From positions 1 to 64,000 of the forward strand of contig WSXZ01000039.1 of NCBI GenBank assembly GCA_009773555.1: a stretch of 64,000 nucleotides of DNA. The letters are read 5' to 3'. Below the pieces are notes generated by a model. It had not been told where the DNA came from, made no database searches, and saw only the letters and a program-made list of their open reading frames with translations. This document shows, one piece after another, positions 56,868-64,000 of the stretch. This DNA is from Methylocystaceae bacterium. Lineage in GTDB: Bacteria > Pseudomonadota > Alphaproteobacteria > Rhizobiales > Beijerinckiaceae. Position 1 is the first letter of the stretch; the number at the start of each line of letters is the position of its first letter. Position numbers and translations under genes: made by a program.

Positions 56868-57025
56868 AGGGTTCCCCTTCACGATGCGTGCATGTTGAGG
56901 GCGCGCGCCGCCTATCATGACGTGCGGCCGATGCGCCGGCAACGCCGCTCAGCAGGAGGATCGCCGGCTTCCATGTGACGGCGCGCGATGCTATCGAGCC
57001 CTCGATCAACGCAAGAGGAACGACG

Positions 57026-57568
57026 ATGACCGAGCATATCTGGCTGGCGACGGGCGAAGCGACGGTTCTGGCCGCAGACGGACAATATACCGACGCCATG
57101 CCGGAGGTGATGATCGGCAACGTCAAGGGTCCGGTCGGGCATGCCTTCGCCAGCATGGCCGGCCAGGTCGCCGGCCATCCGCGCATGTTCGTCATCCGCG
57201 ACCTCAACCAGCAGGTGCGGCCGGCGACGATGATGACCACCAAAATGACGGTCAAATCGGAAGATTACGTCGAGCTTCTCGGCGGAGTCGTGCAGGCGGC
57301 GACCGGCGACGCCATCGTCGACTGCGTCGCGGAAGGGATTCTCCCCAAGGATCAGCTCAACGAACTCTGCATGATCATCATGGTCTGGCTCGATCCGCGT
57401 TGCGCCACCCATGCGGAGCTCGACAAGAAAGATCTCTATCGCACCAATTATGAAGCGACGAAGCTCGCGATCTCTCGCGCCATGAAGGGAGAGCCGACGG
57501 CCGACGAGCTTATCGCCAACCGCAAGAGCGTCCAGCACTACGCGCTTGAGGGCGTGTTCGAAGACTGA
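57026..57568 (+). CDS. Formaldehyde-activating enzyme homologue (Fae-like)
   Basis: A 180-residue protein of the Fae family. The start EHIWLATGEATVLAADGQYT leads to PEVMIGNVKGPVGHAFASMA, then VRPATMMTTKMTVKSEDYVE, DAIVDCVAEGILPKDQLNEL, YRTNYEATKLAISRAMKGEP and ELIANRKSVQHYALEG. Fae condenses formaldehyde with tetrahydromethanopterin in methylotrophs. By eye, the catalytic His of canonical Fae aligns with Met in YTDAMPEVMIG, so this is more likely a Fae2/Fae3-type homologue of unclear activity. An AAGAGGAA site precedes ATG 57026. It is a single gene, convergent with the RiPP operon and overlapping its end by 31 bp. Confidence 0.82.
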   Translation: MTEHIWLATGEATVLAADGQYTDAMPEVMIGNVKGPVGHAFASMAGQVAGHPRMFVIRDLNQQVRPATMMTTKMTVKSEDYVELLGGVVQAATGDAIVDCVAEGILPKDQLNELCMIIMVWLDPRCATHAELDKKDLYRTNYEATKLAISRAMKGEPTADELIANRKSVQHYALEGVFED

Positions 57569-58377
57569 TCGTCTTCGCGCACGCGCACGCCGATAATCAT
57601 GCCGTCCTCGAACCAGCTCGACAGACATTGCGCCAGCCGCTCTGGCGCAATCTCGCCCGCCTGCTGAAAGGCGGTCATCTGACAAATGTCCCCGAAGGCG
57701 TGGCCGGCGCGCGCTTCGGAAAGCGCGACATACTCGTCGGGCTCGAGCTGGCGGTAGGCGGATTCATGATCGACGCGCCATACGGCGGCATATTCGATGT
57801 GATCGCCCGCCGCGGGCTTATCGACGTTCGCCGGCGCCTCCTCGCTGATCGCCGCGCCATAGGCCTCGATCGTGCCGGCCGCGAGTTCGAGCAGCATTAG
57901 GCTCGGGTCGAATTCGAAGGCGAGCCGCGCCCAATCGTCGGGCGCAAATCCCGCCAGCGCCTGCACCGTCAACGGCGTTTCGTCGGCTGTGTCGAAGGCG
58001 TCGACCATGGCGCGCTCAAACAGCGCCATGGAGACGGCCGCAACATCGTCGCGCCAGCGCGCGTTTTCGCGCATGAAGTCCGGCAGTCCGGTCGTAAACC
58101 AGCGGGCGTTCGGATCGCGAGACGGACATTGGTCGATGTAGTCGTCGACCAGCGAGTCAAACGCCTCGTCCCCGAGAATCGCGCGCAGCCCCGGGTGATC
58201 CTGCGCAACAAAGTCCGCCAGCCGTATGCGGTAGCCCGTCTGATAGACGTCGAGCAGCGTCTCCGGCGCGGCGCCGCGCGGCGACGGCCGCAATTTTTTC
58301 AAGAGAGGCTTGTCCGCCTCTCCTGAGCCGGCCAGCACACGCTGCTGAAACAGAGACTGAAAATCGGCGAGCTTCAT
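57538..58377 (-). CDS. DUF2063 (HvfC/BufC-type) partner of an MNIO enzyme
   Basis: A 279-residue protein. The N-terminal DUF2063 domain reads KLADFQSLFQQRVLAG, ETLLDVYQTGYRIRLADFVA, HPGLRAILGDEAFDSLVDDY and LPDFMRENARWRD. The C-terminal half is less conserved (FEFDPSLMLLELAAGTIEAY). Proteins of this type partner DUF692 oxidases in bufferin and HvfABC systems, where they are thought to recognise the precursor peptide. The start overlaps the MNIO stop (ATGA). It is the last gene of the operon and overlaps the convergent Fae homologue. Confidence 0.85.
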   Translation of the reverse strand: MKLADFQSLFQQRVLAGSGEADKPLLKKLRPSPRGAAPETLLDVYQTGYRIRLADFVAQDHPGLRAILGDEAFDSLVDDYIDQCPSRDPNARWFTTGLPDFMRENARWRDDVAAVSMALFERAMVDAFDTADETPLTVQALAGFAPDDWARLAFEFDPSLMLLELAAGTIEAYGAAISEEAPANVDKPAAGDHIEYAAVWRVDHESAYRQLEPDEYVALSEARAGHAFGDICQMTAFQQAGEIAPERLAQCLSSWFEDGMIIGVRVREDDQSSNTPSSA

Positions 58378-59219
58378 GCCGCGCTGAGCGCTCGCTCTTT
58401 TGAGAGGCGGGCGTCGATGTCGCGCATATTCTGGAGTTCGTCGAGAAGCTCCGCAAGCGGCGGATAATTGTCGTCGCGCTCGATCATGGCGGAAACGTCG
58501 CCGCAGCGGCGACGCGCGTGCTCGTAGAGCGCCCAGACCTCATCACAGACCGGCTGGTCGTGTGTGTCCACGCGATGCGTCTCGTGATCGGTGTGACCCG
58601 CCATGTGAAATTGCACGACGCGATCGGCCGGAACGCCGTCGATGAAGGCGACCGGATCGAAGCCATGGTTGAAGCTCGAAACGAAAACATTGTTGACGTC
58701 GAGCAGCAACAGGCAGTCGGCGCGCTCGGCCATTTCGCGGACGAACTCGTGTTCGCTCATCTCTGAATCGACGAAGGACACGTAGGTTGAGGCGTTTTCA
58801 ACGACCAGCCGACGCTTGAGAAAATCCTGCACCCGCTGAATGCGCTCGACAATATGCGCAAGCGCTTCGCGCGTATAGGGAATGGGCAGCAGATCGTGGA
58901 GCGTCACCCCATGAACGCCTGTCCAGGCGACGTGATCTGAAACCCATGCCGGCTGAATGCGTTCAGCGAGCGCCTTCAATTGCCGCAAATAGTCGAAGTT
59001 GAGCGGGTCGGTTGACGCAAGCGACATCGAGACGCCATGCATGACGACGGGATAATCGGCGCGTATCCGCTCCAACATCGCCAGCGGCCGGCCGCCGGCG
59101 AGCATGTAGTTTTCAGAAATGATTTCGAACCAGTCGATCGGCGGGCGCGACGACAGGATCTCTTCATAATAGATCGGCCGCAGGCCCAAGCCGTAGCCAA
59201 GCGGCGGGGGCTTTTCCAT
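58374..59219 (-). CDS. DUF692 multinuclear non-heme iron oxidase (MNIO)
   Basis: A 281-residue TIM-barrel enzyme of the DUF692/MNIO family, the group of MbnB (methanobactin) and bufferin oxidases. The likely metal ligands are visible in order: WFEIISENYM, PVVMHGVSMSLA, AWVSDHVAWTG, RRLVVENASTYV, LLLDVNNVFVSS, VQFHMAGHTDHE and SAMIERDDNYPPL. Members use mixed-valent iron to convert peptide cysteines to oxazolone-thioamide or thiooxazole-type groups. ATG 59219 has an AGAGGGA site; 59240 is a possible longer start. It lies 89 bp after the precursor gene and is coupled to the DUF2063 gene. Confidence 0.92.
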   Translation of the reverse strand: MEKPPPLGYGLGLRPIYYEEILSSRPPIDWFEIISENYMLAGGRPLAMLERIRADYPVVMHGVSMSLASTDPLNFDYLRQLKALAERIQPAWVSDHVAWTGVHGVTLHDLLPIPYTREALAHIVERIQRVQDFLKRRLVVENASTYVSFVDSEMSEHEFVREMAERADCLLLLDVNNVFVSSFNHGFDPVAFIDGVPADRVVQFHMAGHTDHETHRVDTHDQPVCDEVWALYEHARRRCGDVSAMIERDDNYPPLAELLDELQNMRDIDARLSKERALSAA

Positions 59220-59308
59220 GACGTGTTCCCTCTCAGGCATCGCCGCTCATGCCGGAGCCGCATCGGCGTGGCGGGGACGGCCTTGAAAGCCGCCCCCGCA
59301 TAAGGCGA

Positions 59309-59539
59309 TTACTTGCTGTGGCAGCGGCTCTTCATGTTGCAGCGGCCCTTGTGATGGTGACACTGCGCCTTGTGGTGGCATTTGGCCATGTGGCGGCAGC
59401 TTCCCTTGGCGCCGCAATGAGTCTTCGCGTGGGTCGACTTCGCGGAATGCGCGTAGGCGGGCGCAACCGACGCGCCGCTCAGAGCAAGGGCGACGGCGGC
59501 GGCGGCGAGAGCCGAACCTGAAATAATATTCGTCTTCAT
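59309..59539 (-). CDS. Cys/His-rich secreted RiPP precursor (bufferin/HvfA-like)
   Basis: A 76-residue peptide. Residues 1-30 are a signal peptide (hydrophobic IISGSALAAAAVALALSGA, cleavage near AYA-H). The mature part has Cys at 42, 48, 54, 60, 67 and 73, almost all six apart, and ten His, with many Lys and Arg (core segments CGAKGSCRHMAKC, CHHKAQC, CHHHKGRC, CNMKSRC). It is directly upstream of the MNIO and DUF2063 genes, so it is the likely substrate. Known bufferins bind copper; here the His pairs strengthen a metal-binding idea. The core does not match the usual DUF2282 pattern that I know. A GAGGAGAAAGAG site precedes the ATG. Confidence 0.8.
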   Translation of the reverse strand: MKTNIISGSALAAAAVALALSGASVAPAYAHSAKSTHAKTHCGAKGSCRHMAKCHHKAQCHHHKGRCNMKSRCHSK

Positions 59540-59774
59540 CTCTTTCTCCTCTTTATATCCCTATCGCAACGACCGAAGTTCACTGGTCTTCGGCCAAGCG
59601 GCCCGGCGCCCATGTCGATCGGCGGATTCGACGCCGCTGACGTTCTGCGGCGCGCCGAAGCCTAGCAGTCGGCGCAGACTATGCGTGCGGCTGCGATTCC
59701 GCTAGGGAGAAATTCGCCAACAAATCAGCCTTTTTGAGTTATGATTATTATATTAAAACAGTATATTGTTAACT

Positions 59775-59789
59775 TATTGCAGTGCAATA
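59775..59789. promoter_or_regulatory. Perfect palindrome in AT-rich DNA
   Basis: TATTGCA-G-TGCAATA is a perfect 7+1+7 palindrome inside an AT-rich island about 240 bp upstream of either gene. It looks like an operator for a dimeric regulator; which gene it controls is unknown. Confidence 0.45.
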
Positions 59790-59865
59790 TCATGGCTTTG
59801 GGCAGGCGGTGCCGACTGTTTTCTTTTTGGCGCGCTTGCGAGGGCGGCGCGCCGCTGGTAGATAG

Positions 59866-59892
59866 GCCCCGCCTCGGTAACCAAGCCGGGGC
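59866..59892 (+). promoter_or_regulatory. Hairpin in the rpsA leader
   Basis: GCCCCG-CCTCGG-TAA-CCAAGC-CGGGGC can fold with two mismatches about 130 bp before rpsA. Ribosomal protein S1 often controls its own mRNA, so a leader structure is plausible, but this is inference from folding by eye. Confidence 0.35.
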
Positions 59893-60018
59893 ATTCGCTT
59901 TGGTTTTCGACATCGGGCCGCGCCGGCAGTTCGCTTAGCGAACTTTTCCGATACCGAAAGCCGATCTGCAACGCTAACCCTTGCCGGCGCCGCCCTCTCT
60001 GGGCTCTCAGGAGAACAA

Positions 60019-61764
60019 ATGTCCGCCACGACCGATCGCGCGCCTACGCGCGAAGATTTCGCCGCTCTGCTTGATGAAAGCTATGGCCAGAACGAGGCCT
60101 TCGAAGGCTCCGTCATCAAGGGCCGCGTCGTCGCCATCGAAAAGGATGTCGCCGTCATCGACATTGGCCTCAAGACCGAGGGCCGCGTCGCCATCAAGGA
60201 ATTCACCGGCTATGGCCGCGACCCCGCCCCCCAAGTGGGCGAAGAGGTCGAAGTCTACCTGGAGCGCGTCGAGAATGCGCTCGGCGAAGCCGTCATTTCG
60301 CGCGACAAGGCGCGGCGCGAAGAGAGCTGGGTCAAGCTCGAAAAGGCCTTCGAGACCAATGAAAAGGTCGAGGGCGTCATCTTCAATCAGGTCAAGGGCG
60401 GCTTCACCGTCGACCTCGACGGCGCCGTGGCCTTTCTGCCGCGCAGCCAGGTCGACATCCGACCGATCCGCGACGTCGGCCCGCTGATGAACGTGCCGCA
60501 GCCGTTCCACATCCTGAAGATGGACCGCCGGCGCGGCAATATCGTCGTCTCGCGCCGCACCGTGCTCGAAGAGAGCCGCGCCGAGCAGCGCCATGAGATC
60601 GTCGCCAACCTCGAAGAGGGACAGGTGATCGACGGCGTCGTGAAGAATATCACCGACTACGGCGCCTTCGTGGATCTCGGCGGCATCGACGGCCTGCTGC
60701 ATGTCACCGACATCGCCTGGCGCCGCGTCAATCATCCGTCCGAGGTGCTGACCATCGGTCAGACCGTCAAGGTGAAGATCATCAAGATCAATCACGAGAC
60801 GCACCGCATCTCGCTCGGCATGAAGCAGCTCCTCGAGGATCCCTGGCAGGGCATCGAGGCGAAATATCCGATCAGCGCCAGATTCCACGGCCGCGTGACC
60901 AACATCACCGACTACGGCGCTTTCGTCGAACTGGAGCCTGGCATCGAAGGCCTCGTCCATGTCTCGGAAATGAGCTGGACGAAAAAGAACGTCCATCCCG
61001 GCAAGATCGTCTCGACGAGCCAGGAAGTCGACGTTCAGGTGCTCGAGGTCGATCCGGTCAAACGTCGAATCTCGCTGGGCCTCAAGCAGTGCCTGCAGAA
61101 TCCGTGGGAGGCCTTCGCCGAAAAGCATCCGGTCGGCTCGACCGTCTCTGGCGAAGTGAAGAACAAGACCGAGTTCGGGCTCTTCATCGGGCTCGACGGC
61201 GACGTGGACGGCATGGTCCATCTTTCGGATCTCGACTGGAACCGTCCCGGCGAGCAGGTCATCGAGGAGTATAAGAAGGGCGACACGATCAACGCCCAGG
61301 TCCTCGACGTCGACGTCGAGAAGGAGCGCATTTCGCTTGGCGTCAAGCAGCTCGCAGGCGATCCGTTCGCTTCTGTCAGCGCCGAAGAAGGCGGCGAGCT
61401 CAGAAAGGGCCTCGTCATCACCTGCGAGGTGATCGAGGTGAAGGATTCCGGCATCGACGTAAAGATCACCGGCACCGATCTCTCCACCTTCATCAAGCGC
61501 AGCGAACTCGCTCGCGACCGCGCCGACCAGCGTCCCGAACGGTTCGCCGTCGGCGAGAAGGTCGACGCCCGCGTGACGCTGTTCGACCGCAAGGCCCGCA
61601 AGGTCTCCGTCTCGATCAAGGCGCTCGAAGTCGCTGAAGAGAAGGAGGCCATCGCGCAATATGGCTCGGCCGACTCCGGCGCTTCATTGGGCGACATCCT
61701 TGGCGCGGCGCTCAAAGCCCGCGAAGAGACGCCCAAGAAAGCCAAGAAGGACGAAGAGGAGTAA
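60019..61764 (+). CDS. rpsA: 30S ribosomal protein S1
   Basis: A 581-residue S1 with six OB-fold repeats. Each has the GxV-x-x-I-x-x-y-G-a-F-V pattern: SVIKGRVVAIEKDVAVIDIG, VEGVIFNQVKGGFTVDL, IDGVVKNITDYGAFVDLGG, FHGRVTNITDYGAFVELEPG, VSGEVKNKTEFGLFIGLDGD and ITCEVIEVKDSGIDVKITG. The C-terminus is acidic and Lys-rich (EETPKKAKKDEEE). S1 binds mRNA leaders for translation initiation. The usual neighbour cmk is not seen upstream. A strong terminator follows, so it is a single-gene unit. A GGAG site precedes ATG 60019. Confidence 0.96.
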   Translation: MSATTDRAPTREDFAALLDESYGQNEAFEGSVIKGRVVAIEKDVAVIDIGLKTEGRVAIKEFTGYGRDPAPQVGEEVEVYLERVENALGEAVISRDKARREESWVKLEKAFETNEKVEGVIFNQVKGGFTVDLDGAVAFLPRSQVDIRPIRDVGPLMNVPQPFHILKMDRRRGNIVVSRRTVLEESRAEQRHEIVANLEEGQVIDGVVKNITDYGAFVDLGGIDGLLHVTDIAWRRVNHPSEVLTIGQTVKVKIIKINHETHRISLGMKQLLEDPWQGIEAKYPISARFHGRVTNITDYGAFVELEPGIEGLVHVSEMSWTKKNVHPGKIVSTSQEVDVQVLEVDPVKRRISLGLKQCLQNPWEAFAEKHPVGSTVSGEVKNKTEFGLFIGLDGDVDGMVHLSDLDWNRPGEQVIEEYKKGDTINAQVLDVDVEKERISLGVKQLAGDPFASVSAEEGGELRKGLVITCEVIEVKDSGIDVKITGTDLSTFIKRSELARDRADQRPERFAVGEKVDARVTLFDRKARKVSVSIKALEVAEEKEAIAQYGSADSGASLGDILGAALKAREETPKKAKKDEEE

Positions 61765-61788
61765 GATCTCCTCGACCGCGAGTTTCGG

Positions 61789-61817
61789 GCCCGCGCCGCA
61801 AGGCGCGGGCTTTTCTT
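61789..61817 (+). terminator. Intrinsic terminator after rpsA
   Basis: GCCCGCGCC-GCAA-GGCGCGGGC followed by TTTTCTTT, 25 bp after the rpsA stop. The stem and T run are ideal. Confidence 0.9.
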
Positions 61818-61950
61818 TGCGCCTCGCGTAAACCTTTCATTCACCAAACCCCAATTCGCGCAGAGCCGTTAACGCTAACTTCTGAAACGACTGGGCAAAG
61901 TCGGCGTGTTTTCCGCCCGCGGCCGCCGCGGGCCGCCGGAGTCGCGTCCC

Positions 61951-62886
61951 ATGAGCGTTGCCGAATTCGACCCCAACTATAGGCGTTATGCGCAGCCGCT
62001 GCGCGCCCGCCCGGCGGGCGTTCGCGCAGCGATCGGAATGGGCGTCGGCGCGACGCTCATTCTCCTCGCCGCACTCGTCCTTCTTCCGCGCGGACCTCAG
62101 ATCCCAGAACCGAAAGTCGCGGCGAACGTCGAACAACCGCGCGTCCCTGTCGCGCCATCGCGCAAGATTTCCACCAAGGTTTCCGTCGAAGCCATCGAGG
62201 CCTCGGCGCTGATGGCGAAGCCCTTCAGCGCATTCGACATCGCCGCGCCGGAATTCGACCGGGAGAAAAAAACGCTCGCCGTGCGCGACAGCGAGAACGG
62301 CTCCGGCCGTATCGACACGATCGCCGTCGGGCAATTCGCCATGGGCGCGCCATTCATGCGCGTCGATATTCATCAGGATATCGTCGACAAGGAAAAGACG
62401 TCCGATTTCTTCCTCGACATGACCCGACACGCCGCCCAGGCCGGCCTTAACGTCGCGAAGATCGGCCAGCCGAGCGCGCTCATCACCAAATTCGGGGCGT
62501 TTGAGACGGCCGAAATACGGCTCTCGCAACCCGCATCCGAAGGCGTCGCGGCGAGCGAACGCAGCTGCCTTGCCGCACGTTTCATCGATGGGAAGCTCGC
62601 TCTCGAAATCGCCGGACTGGCCTGCGGCGAATCGGCGAAACCGATCGACCGGGTCGCGCTCGGCTGCATGTTGGACCACATCAACTACACGGCGAGTCCG
62701 GATAATCCGGCGCTGAACGACTTCTTCGCGCAAGCGGCGTCGACGCGCGCCATTGGCTGCGGCAACATCTCGCGCGACGACCTGACCGCGACCATCCCAT
62801 CGCAAAAGAACGCCGCGCGTCCGGCGCATGGCGCGCGCCGCGCGCATGCGCGGCCATCACGCCAAGGCGCAGAGATCACGCGCTAG
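61951..62886 (+). CDS. Hypothetical single-span membrane protein
   Basis: A 311-residue protein of unknown function. A short cytoplasmic start leads to one membrane segment (AAIGMGVGATLILLAALVLL, about residues 27-46). Most of the rest appears periplasmic: EFDREKKTLAVRDSENG, FMRVDIHQDIVDKEKT, ALITKFGAFETAEIRLSQ and SCLAARFIDGKLALEIAGL, with Cys in AGLACGES, GCMLDH and GCGNI that could form disulfides. The tail is Arg/His-rich and probably disordered. ATG 61951 is followed by a family-like MSVAEFDPNYRRYAQ start. Similar proteins occur in Rhizobiales as far as I recall, but I cannot name a family. Confidence 0.65.
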   Translation: MSVAEFDPNYRRYAQPLRARPAGVRAAIGMGVGATLILLAALVLLPRGPQIPEPKVAANVEQPRVPVAPSRKISTKVSVEAIEASALMAKPFSAFDIAAPEFDREKKTLAVRDSENGSGRIDTIAVGQFAMGAPFMRVDIHQDIVDKEKTSDFFLDMTRHAAQAGLNVAKIGQPSALITKFGAFETAEIRLSQPASEGVAASERSCLAARFIDGKLALEIAGLACGESAKPIDRVALGCMLDHINYTASPDNPALNDFFAQAASTRAIGCGNISRDDLTATIPSQKNAARPAHGARRAHARPSRQGAEITR

Positions 62887-63001
62887 GCGTTCCGCATTCA
62901 CCCTGACGGCGGATTGCTGGCGGGAAAAGCCCGCTTTAATTCGCTTTTGCAAAACGATCCGCTATTATGAGATACGGCGTTCAGTCCGAAAGGGGATCGT
63001 G

Positions 63002-63340
63002 ATGCGCAGGAATAAAGTGCTGTCGGCGGGGCTCGCCTGTCTGGTGTTGTTCGCGGCGGGCGATGCGCTCGCGAAGTCCCGCTATCGCGTCGCCTCGGGC
63101 GATGCGTGTTGCGGCCGCGGTCCGATCGACATCCAGCGCCGCAGCTGGCTCGATCCCGGCACCCAGGTGCCGGTCGGCAGCACCAACCGCTACATGGTCC
63201 AGCAGACCTACCTCAATCACGATCCGATCGAGCGCAACCAGCGCAGCTGGTATATGCAGGAGACGCTTCCGCAGCGGCCGCCCTACAACGCGAGCATGAT
63301 CGTGCCTTACGACGAGGGGTTCCCGTTCTGGTGGCCGTAA
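63002..63340 (+). CDS. Hypothetical secreted protein
   Basis: A 112-residue protein with a clear signal peptide (RRNKVLSAGLACLVLFAAG, cleavage near ALA-KSRYRV). The mature part contains SGDACCGRGPIDIQRRSWLD, GTQVPVGSTNRYMVQQTYLN and the aromatic end DEGFPFWWP. Two adjacent cysteines are near the start. The role is unknown. ATG 63002 follows AAGGGGATCG; the GTG one codon earlier is also possible. No operon partner is evident. Confidence 0.6.
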   Translation: MRRNKVLSAGLACLVLFAAGDALAKSRYRVASGDACCGRGPIDIQRRSWLDPGTQVPVGSTNRYMVQQTYLNHDPIERNQRSWYMQETLPQRPPYNASMIVPYDEGFPFWWP

Positions 63341-63621
63341 GTCGGGCTTTTTTTCAGAATCTTGACTTCAGGGGCGCTTTCCTTTAGCTCCCCACGAGCC
63401 TGACGCGGCCCGTTCGCGCCAGGCCAGCACCCGTGGCGTTTGCTGCAAACGCCTGTCGGCCGTTATGACGGCAGAGGAGGGCGCGTTCTTGAAGCCCCGG
63501 CGCTGGCCGGGGGCGGCGAGAGACGCGATCTGGACGACGTCCGAGCGCAACCGCTCCGGACGCATTTCGTCTTTCGCCTCTCGCACGCCACTAACGCGAC
63601 CATGAGAGGACGAGAGTCAAA

Positions 63622-64000
63622 GTGACGAAGCGCGCAGAATCAAAATATAAGCTCGACCGCCGCCTGGGCCAGAACATCTGGGGCCGGCCGAAGAGCCCCG
63701 TCAACCGCCGCGAATATGGTCCCGGCCAGCACGGACAGCGGCGCAAGGGCAAGCTCTCCGACTATGGCACGCAGCTCAAAGCCAAGCAGAAGCTCAAGGG
63801 CTATTACGGCAATATCTCCGAAAAGCAGTTTCGCAAATATTATGCGGAAGCGATCCGCTTGAAGGGCGACTCGGGCGATAATCTGATCGGCCTTTTGGAG
63901 CGGCGCCTTGACGCGATCGTCTATCGCGCGAAATTCGTTCCGACGGTTTTCGCCGCGCGCCAGTTCGTCAATCACGGCCACATCCGCGTCAACGGCAAGC
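63622..64000 (+). CDS. rpsD: 30S ribosomal protein S4, partial
   Basis: The first 126 codons of S4, cut by the right edge. GTG 63622 begins [20 protein letters not shown], followed by [58 protein letters not shown]-like residues and the S4 RNA-binding domain ([17 protein letters not shown]). S4 nucleates assembly of the small subunit. The 281 bp before it hold no gene; a GC-rich hairpin-prone leader lies there and may take part in autoregulation. Confidence 0.95.
   Translation, partial: MTKRAESKYKLDRRLGQNIWGRPKSPVNRREYGPGQHGQRRKGKLSDYGTQLKAKQKLKGYYGNISEKQFRKYYAEAIRLKGDSGDNLIGLLERRLDAIVYRAKFVPTVFAARQFVNHGHIRVNGK

Larger units (their letters stand above)
59540..60018. other. 479-bp intergenic region between the RiPP operon and rpsA
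   Basis: This gap holds no convincing gene. From left it has a small hairpin CCGAAG-N9-CTTCGG (59573-59593) in the leader of the precursor gene and then GC-rich filler. About 59725-59795 is strongly AT-rich, unlike the surrounding DNA, and holds the palindrome at 59775-59789. A further hairpin lies at 59866-59892. It must contain the promoters for rpsA (plus) and the RiPP operon (minus), but I cannot place -10 and -35 boxes with confidence. Confidence 0.6.

Noticed and set aside
59741-59938. 65-codon plus-strand frame before rpsA
   Set aside because: It starts in AT-rich DNA without a ribosome site, changes composition abruptly and resembles no protein known to me.
60007-61659. Long open frame on the minus strand opposite rpsA
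   Set aside because: It is a shadow of the strong codon bias in rpsA; it shows no domain and is acidic in a non-natural way.
63341-63621. Possible terminator with T run after the hypothetical gene at 63002
   Set aside because: The T run at about 63350 has only a weak, interrupted stem before it, so I do not call it a terminator.

Overview
The window reads as chromosomal core sequence of a GC-rich alphaproteobacterium of the order Hyphomicrobiales (Rhizobiales). The order of the division and cell-wall genes, a 6-repeat ribosomal protein S1, an alphaproteobacterial RNase P RNA, an Omp25/31-type porin and OpgGH glucan synthesis all fit that group. A formaldehyde-activating-enzyme homologue suggests a methylotroph, perhaps of the Methylocystis/Methylosinus type. 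That placement is inference; no phylogeny was run.

Layout. 1-5.4 kb: a partial extensin-family gene, a PHA-granule-type protein, a methyltransferase and an aromatic/histidine block (tyrA, hisC, chorismate mutase) that is split by a DUF7662-VapC module on the opposite strand. 5.4-31 kb: a MazEF-like module, recN, an esterase, bamD, lpxC and then the whole dcw cluster, transcribed right to left from rsmH through ftsL, ftsI, murE, murF, mraY, murD, ftsW, murG, murC, murB, ddl, ftsQ and ftsA to ftsZ. A ribbon-helix-helix/PIN toxin-antitoxin pair and two palindromic repeats sit between murC and murB. 30.7-38.6 kb: a GNAT gene, rnpB, a SmbP-like metal-binding protein, NDH-2, priA, hrcA and a porin. 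38.7-45.4 kb: a surface-polysaccharide group with two related glycosyltransferases, a third transferase, an LptF-type permease and a Wzm/Wzt ABC exporter. 45.5-56.4 kb: a TAT-exported flavoprotein, glmS, vapBC, glmU, opgGH, DUF952 and pyrD. 56.4-64 kb: a VHL-beta-domain secreted protein, a Fae homologue, a three-gene RiPP operon (Cys/His-rich precursor, DUF692 MNIO oxidase, DUF2063 partner), rpsA, two hypothetical proteins and the start of rpsD.

Three things stand out. First, the RiPP operon at 57.5-59.5 kb encodes an exported peptide with six cysteines in a near-perfect six-residue rhythm and ten histidines. It is a bufferin/HvfA-like candidate metal-binding peptide with an unusual core. Second, four toxin-antitoxin modules are wedged at junctions of essential gene blocks; three of them have a recognisable palindrome just upstream of, or overlapping, the antitoxin promoter. 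Third, short internal deletions of roughly 30-45 nt disrupt murF (once) and glmU (twice). Similar losses probably affect the lipobox of bamD and the N-terminus of one glycosyltransferase. Because murF and glmU are essential, assembly error is the leading explanation and should be excluded first.

I saw no tRNA, rRNA, insertion sequence, prophage or CRISPR array.
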